Below are positions 60,839 through 64,000 of a DNA stretch of 64,000 nt, piece after piece. The notes under the pieces are model-generated. The model had not been told where the DNA came from and did not search any database. It saw only the letters and a program-made list of their open reading frames with translations. Where the stretch lies: the NCBI GenBank assembly GCA_964455905.1, contig CAYVYN010000006.1, forward strand, positions 62,001-126,000. The letters run 5' to 3'. Each line of letters begins with the position of its first letter. Within the stretch, counting starts at the first letter, position 1. Both the position numbers and the translations under genes were made by a program. The stretch is from CAIJXB01 sp964455905. Lineage in GTDB: Bacteria > Chlamydiota > Chlamydiia > Chlamydiales > Rhabdochlamydiaceae.

Positions 60839-62176
60839 CTACAAGGCTAGAGTTTCTTCTATTTTTTTTTCTAGTAGGGCTTTGAATAGACTAAAGGTTT
60901 CTTCTCCAAGTTTAGGATTGCCTGAGATTTTTAAAGGGGACCTTTGTCCGTCTAAATTAATAAATAGAACCGTATTTCCTTTGCGATCTGTTTCTGTTAC
61001 AATACGGCCCTCTTTACATGTTGTTAAAATGGAAGACAGTTCCCGATAAGCCTCTTGAAGCTCTATGTGACTTTTTCTTTGTTTTTCATAGTTAGAGGAA
61101 TCTATTTCACCTCTTTTTTTGCTAAAAGCTAGTGATTTAAAGGAGGCTGTTATATCGCTTTCAAGGGTTTGAGTCATCTCTAGTAAAGAATCAACTTCTT
61201 CTAACGAAAGGTCTTTAAAGTTGGAGATGATATCTGTGTTATGATTTTTAAAGATGCTATCTAGTTTTTTATGCTCTACTGTCAAATCAAATTCCATGTC
61301 TTTTAGTTGGTCTTTACGTCTATTTACGCTTTGTTGTAGACTTTCAGCTTGACTTGGAGTAAGCCTATAGGTTGAGCTTTCAAGTCTGCTTTCGTCACCT
61401 AGCATAGCTTTTTCTCGGTTGCCTTTTTTTATTTTGATTTCTGAGATTGATTCCTGGCCCTTACCTATAACGTTTTTTAGGTCATTACAAGATTCTTTTG
61501 CATTTTTAGCTATCGTTGATAGGAAATGTATACGTGGATTACGCTCCTCTAAAACCCTTGAAGTCAGAGCTATTTGTTCGTCTACTTGCGATGTTGTTAA
61601 TTGGCCCCTGATTTTAATAGGTAATTTTAATGAATCAATAGTTTGTTTACATTCTTTATAGAGCCTTTGGGCCCATAGATCGGTTGGTTCGATTTCATTT
61701 TTTATTTCTTGTAGTTCTGATACAAGAGTTAAAATATCCTTCAGAGGTAATGCTTTTTTAGAGGGAGAAGAAGTTGTAATTGCTTCTTTTAAGGACTGGA
61801 GTTTTTCTGTTACATGTGAAGCAGAACTATCAGAGGTTTCTGTTTCTATGTCACTAACTGCTACTTTGGGAGGGAATAACGTAGTTAAAATTCGCGTTTT
61901 TTGATTTGTATGTAGTGTTTCTTTAGAAAAAGTTATTGTCTCTTCAACTAACCCACCTTCGGAAATAGCAACCTTATTTCCTTGTATTCTTTGCTTTAAC
62001 CAAGAAAAACATCCTTCGATCCGTGTTTCTTTTTTTGTTTCTATAGTCCTTAGGGACACATTCACATATTCACTGATTCTTTCTTCTTTAATTGTTGGAT
62101 TATCTTTTGGATTATTTGTCTTAGGAATAGTTGTATATTTAGGAATAGTTTGATTTATTTTATTCATAAATTCCAT
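60839..62176 (-). CDS. Coiled-coil hypothetical protein, 445 aa
   Basis: A charged, helical protein beginning MEFMNKINQTIPKYTTIPKT. The first 60 residues are polar and possibly unstructured, and long coiled-coil stretches follow (about 215-340). The last 100 residues include a small beta-rich segment with TDRKGNTVLFINLDGQRSP. No signal peptide or TM segment. It stands alone, A/T-rich on both sides; an ATG three codons in is an alternative start. Function unknown; could be a secreted structural or effector protein. Confidence 0.65.
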   Translation of the reverse strand: MEFMNKINQTIPKYTTIPKTNNPKDNPTIKEERISEYVNVSLRTIETKKETRIEGCFSWLKQRIQGNKVAISEGGLVEETITFSKETLHTNQKTRILTTLFPPKVAVSDIETETSDSSASHVTEKLQSLKEAITTSSPSKKALPLKDILTLVSELQEIKNEIEPTDLWAQRLYKECKQTIDSLKLPIKIRGQLTTSQVDEQIALTSRVLEERNPRIHFLSTIAKNAKESCNDLKNVIGKGQESISEIKIKKGNREKAMLGDESRLESSTYRLTPSQAESLQQSVNRRKDQLKDMEFDLTVEHKKLDSIFKNHNTDIISNFKDLSLEEVDSLLEMTQTLESDITASFKSLAFSKKRGEIDSSNYEKQRKSHIELQEAYRELSSILTTCKEGRIVTETDRKGNTVLFINLDGQRSPLKISGNPKLGEETFSLFKALLEKKIEETLAL

Positions 62177-62383
62177 TTTTTAAATTATCTTATAATAAAA
62201 ATATCATTATTTAATTAATTTCTATTAAAGATTTGTGTGTTTTTTGTAATGTGTTTAAGGTGAGATGGTTGGTGTGTATGAAATAAAGTGTTTTTGTGTT
62301 TTTTTTGATTGAGATTTCAATAGACGCAATTTTCTTTTCTTGGTACTGTTCAGGGGTGAAAACCTTGAAAAGGATGGGATTTT

Positions 62384-62962
62384 ATGAATAGATTATCTAA
62401 AATGTTTAAGGTGTTTTTTTGTTTTCTAGTTGTTTTTATTTTTTCTAATTCTGTTTATGGAGGAGTGCAAAATATGAAGTTTAGTGAGCCAACAAGCAGT
62501 ATGTCTTTTGATGCGACAAAGACATATTATGCGATTATATATACCAGCAAAGGCAATATTGAATGTGAACTCTATCCTAAAAAAGCTCCGCTTTCTGTAA
62601 CTAATTTTATTCAATTAGCTAAAGGTGATTTTTATAATGGATTGACATTCCATAGAGTAGAGCCTGGATTTGTAATTCAAGGCGGAGATCCGGAGGGGAC
62701 AGGTAGAGGTGGTCCAGGTTATACTGTTCCAGCTGAGATAGGACTTCCTCACAAATCAGGAGCTCTTGCTTGGGCTAGAACACCTGATTCAATCAACCCA
62801 ATGAAAAGATCTAGTGGTTCCCAATTTTATATTACTTTGAATAAAACGTCATTTTTAGACGGTGAGTACACAGTATTTGGACAAACTGTTGCTGGATTAG
62901 ATGTTCTTCAAAAAATTAAAGTTGGAGATAAAATCCAAAAAATTGAAATCGTTTTAAAGTAA
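62384..62962 (+). CDS. Exported cyclophilin-type peptidyl-prolyl isomerase
   Basis: A signal peptide (about residues 1-26, ending SVYGG) precedes a short cyclophilin domain. Its hallmarks are GNIECELYPKKAPLSVTNFIQLA, FYNGLTFHRVEPGFVIQGGDPEGTG with the catalytic Arg, and SGSQFYITLNKTSFLDGEYTVFGQ. It therefore isomerises Xaa-Pro bonds in the periplasm, probably of envelope proteins. 192 residues, complete, typical size for the short bacterial class. A terminator follows. Confidence 0.92.
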   Translation: MNRLSKMFKVFFCFLVVFIFSNSVYGGVQNMKFSEPTSSMSFDATKTYYAIIYTSKGNIECELYPKKAPLSVTNFIQLAKGDFYNGLTFHRVEPGFVIQGGDPEGTGRGGPGYTVPAEIGLPHKSGALAWARTPDSINPMKRSSGSQFYITLNKTSFLDGEYTVFGQTVAGLDVLQKIKVGDKIQKIEIVLK

Positions 62963-62976
62963 TTTTATTCTATTTT

Positions 62977-63021
62977 AAAGAGTGTTTTTTATTATTTATT
63001 TATAAAAATCACTCTTTTTTC
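62977..63021 (+). terminator. Terminator after the cyclophilin gene
   Basis: AAAGAGTG and CACTCTTT pair and the stem continues inward through an A/T section, followed by TTT. It lies 14 bases after the stop. Confidence 0.6.
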
Positions 63022-63231
63022 TTTTTTGTTTTTTCTTTTTTTAAAATAATTTTCTTCTCGTAATAGTGGTTTATGTCATGTTTTGGAGTTGTTTTTTATT
63101 TTTTTTATTTTTTATTTGAAATAAATTATTAAAATAATTATTTATAATTAATAATTAATTTTATATATTAATGATTGTAGAGGATGAATAAATAAATTAA
63201 CCGCCTTTACATTGAAACAAAGGAAATTATT

Positions 63232-63450
63232 ATGGCTAAAAAAGTATCCGCAAAAAAATCAGCGGTTAAAAAAACTGTAGCTAAGAAAACAGTTCGTAAG
63301 GTTGTAGCTAAGAAAGCTGCTCCTAAAAAAGCTGTGGCTAAAAAAACAGTTCGCAAAGTTGTGGCTAAAAAAGCTGCTCCTAAAAAAGCTGCTGTTAAAA
63401 AAGCTCCGGCTGCTAAAAGAGCTAGTAAAAAAACAGCTGCTCGTAAATAA
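63232..63450 (+). CDS. hctB: Short histone H1-like DNA-binding protein (HctB type)
   Basis: A 72-residue protein made almost entirely of Lys, Ala, Val, Thr and Arg with Pro hinges (KKTVRKVVAKKAAPKKA). This is the composition of the chlamydial Hc2 (HctB) proteins, which condense the chromosome in the elementary body. The central unit of 19 residues occurs twice in exact tandem (V16-A34, V35-A53). AAAGGA precedes the ATG and the upstream 150 bases are nearly pure A/T. Shorter than the Hc2 of Chlamydia, but that family varies widely in length. A terminator follows. Confidence 0.8.
   Translation: MAKKVSAKKSAVKKTVAKKTVRKVVAKKAAPKKAVAKKTVRKVVAKKAAPKKAAVKKAPAAKRASKKTAARK
63277..63390 (+). repeat. 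Two tandem 57-bp coding repeats in the histone-like gene
   Basis: Two adjacent 57-base units (63277-63333 and 63334-63390) differ at a few third positions only and encode the same 19 residues. Unit number is likely to vary between strains. Confidence 0.75.
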
Positions 63451-63480
63451 ATTTTGCGATCAAGTTTTTTTTGTGTCTCA

Positions 63481-63518
63481 AAATCGAGTAGGTTCAGGGC
63501 TTACTCGATTTTTTTTTG
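63481..63518 (+). terminator. Terminator after the histone-like gene
   Basis: AAATCGAGTA and TACTCGATTT form a ten-base-pair stem with an eleven-base loop, followed by T residues. Thirty bases after the stop. Confidence 0.8.
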
Positions 63519-63575
63519 CCTAATGATCAGATCTAGTGTACACTTGCCGAAAAAAAACGTATTTGGGGGATTTAA

Positions 63576-64000
63576 GTGGAAATACAGGATCTTGTCATAG
63601 TTGGAGCGGGTGCAGCCGGGTGTTTTGCAGCAGCAGTTGTGGGGCAAATTAATCCCAACTTACGTATTGTTTTATTAGAAAAAACTCGACAACCGTTAGC
63701 GAAGGTCCGTATTTCGGGTGGTGGGCGCTGTAATGTAACTCATAATTGTTTTGATGTTTCTAAATTAGTTGCTAACTACCCTAGAGGCAGTGACTTTTTA
63801 AAGGGAGCTTTTCATAGATTTCAACCTCAAGATATGATTAATTGGCTTGAATCTCAAGGGGTTGTTTTAAAGGTTGAAGCCGACGGCAGAATGTTTCCGG
63901 TAAGTAATTCTTCGGCTACTATTATAGATTGTTTTTTGGGTTTAATTAAAAAACAAGGAGTCAATCTTCTTTTAGAGAGTGAAGTTATTCAGCTTGTTTC
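63576..64000 (+). CDS. HI0933/YhiN-family FAD-dependent oxidoreductase (partial)
   Basis: A GTG start with GGGGGA upstream opens a frame that runs to the right edge of the window (141 codons visible). It begins with the FAD-binding loop LVIVGAGAAGCFAAAV, followed by LLEKTRQPLAKVRISGGGRCNVTHN, whose KxxISGGGRCN-like motif is the mark of the HI0933-like flavoprotein family. VEADGRMFPVSNSS also fits. Substrate of the family is not firmly known. The C-terminal two-thirds are outside the window. Confidence 0.88.
   Translation, partial: MEIQDLVIVGAGAAGCFAAAVVGQINPNLRIVLLEKTRQPLAKVRISGGGRCNVTHNCFDVSKLVANYPRGSDFLKGAFHRFQPQDMINWLESQGVVLKVEADGRMFPVSNSSATIIDCFLGLIKKQGVNLLLESEVIQLV

Noticed and set aside
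1..64000. CRISPR array, intact IS element, tRNA or rRNA
   Set aside because: No regularly spaced direct repeats with unique spacers, no transposase with flanking inverted repeats, and no cloverleaf or rRNA-like sequence seen while reading both strands. A tRNAscan run would be decisive for tRNAs.

Overview
The window is chlamydial chromosome. It is strongly A+T-rich, and its core genes keep recognisable chlamydial neighbourhoods: acpP-fabG-fabD-fabH / recR / bamA-ompH-lpxD next to pdhABC, and pyrG-yqgF-zwf-devB. It also carries a long two-cysteine-pair IspG, a short Lys/Ala-rich histone H1-like protein of the HctB type, and many large hypothetical proteins of the kind seen in amoeba- and arthropod-associated Chlamydiae. 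Genes absent from classical Chlamydia as far as I recall (PotABCD, an OpcA-like protein, a GH3 hexosaminidase, a NAPE-PLD-like hydrolase) point to an environmental lineage (Simkania/Rhabdochlamydia/Parachlamydia grade). I cannot fix the genus by reading.

Layout. 1-4.9 kb: a partial coiled-coil protein (minus strand, running off the edge), a small membrane protein, an MnmM-like tRNA methyltransferase and two unknown proteins, separated by gene-poor stretches. 5-9.3 kb: an archaeal-type AspRS fused to a YbaK-like editing domain, preceded by a coupled 37-codon ORF; a DnaQ-like exonuclease; a degenerate phospholipase-D-like secreted protein; a small lipoprotein. 9.4-12.8 kb: pdhA-pdhB-pdhC with a terminator. 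13.4-20.6 kb: an accessory island of two giant repeat proteins (25-residue DUF4116-like repeats; exact 35-residue repeats plus an 11-G tract) and a small two-TM protein. 20.6-27.5 kb (minus): lpxD, ompH/skp, bamA, a GH3 hexosaminidase, recR, which supply the outer envelope and DNA repair. 27.6-30.6 kb: the overlapping FAS-II operon fabH-fabD-fabG-acpP. 30.6-37.3 kb (minus): an ankyrin protein, then potA-potB-potC-potD (polyamine import). 37.5-39.2 kb: trxB and a probable outer-membrane protein. 39.3-43.2 kb (minus): zwf-opcA-pgl (oxidative pentose phosphate branch), a small coupled ORF, acpS. 43.4-46.1 kb: a hypothetical gene, yqgF and pyrG. 46.3-52.3 kb: a second accessory island of three tandem helical proteins, one split by an in-frame amber codon, and two Inc-like membrane proteins. 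52.3-55.6 kb (minus): PPi-type phosphofructokinase, NAPE-PLD-like hydrolase and a methyltransferase in an overlapping operon. 56-60.7 kb: an AgcS symporter, ispG, rarA. 60.8-64 kb: a coiled-coil protein, a periplasmic cyclophilin, the histone-like gene and the start of a HI0933-family flavoprotein.

The picture is of conserved metabolic and envelope operons interrupted by lineage-specific islands of long, helical, repeat-containing or two-TM proteins that look like candidate secreted effectors or inclusion-membrane proteins. I saw no rRNA, tRNA, CRISPR array or intact insertion sequence. Every functional call is from reading motifs; no search was run.
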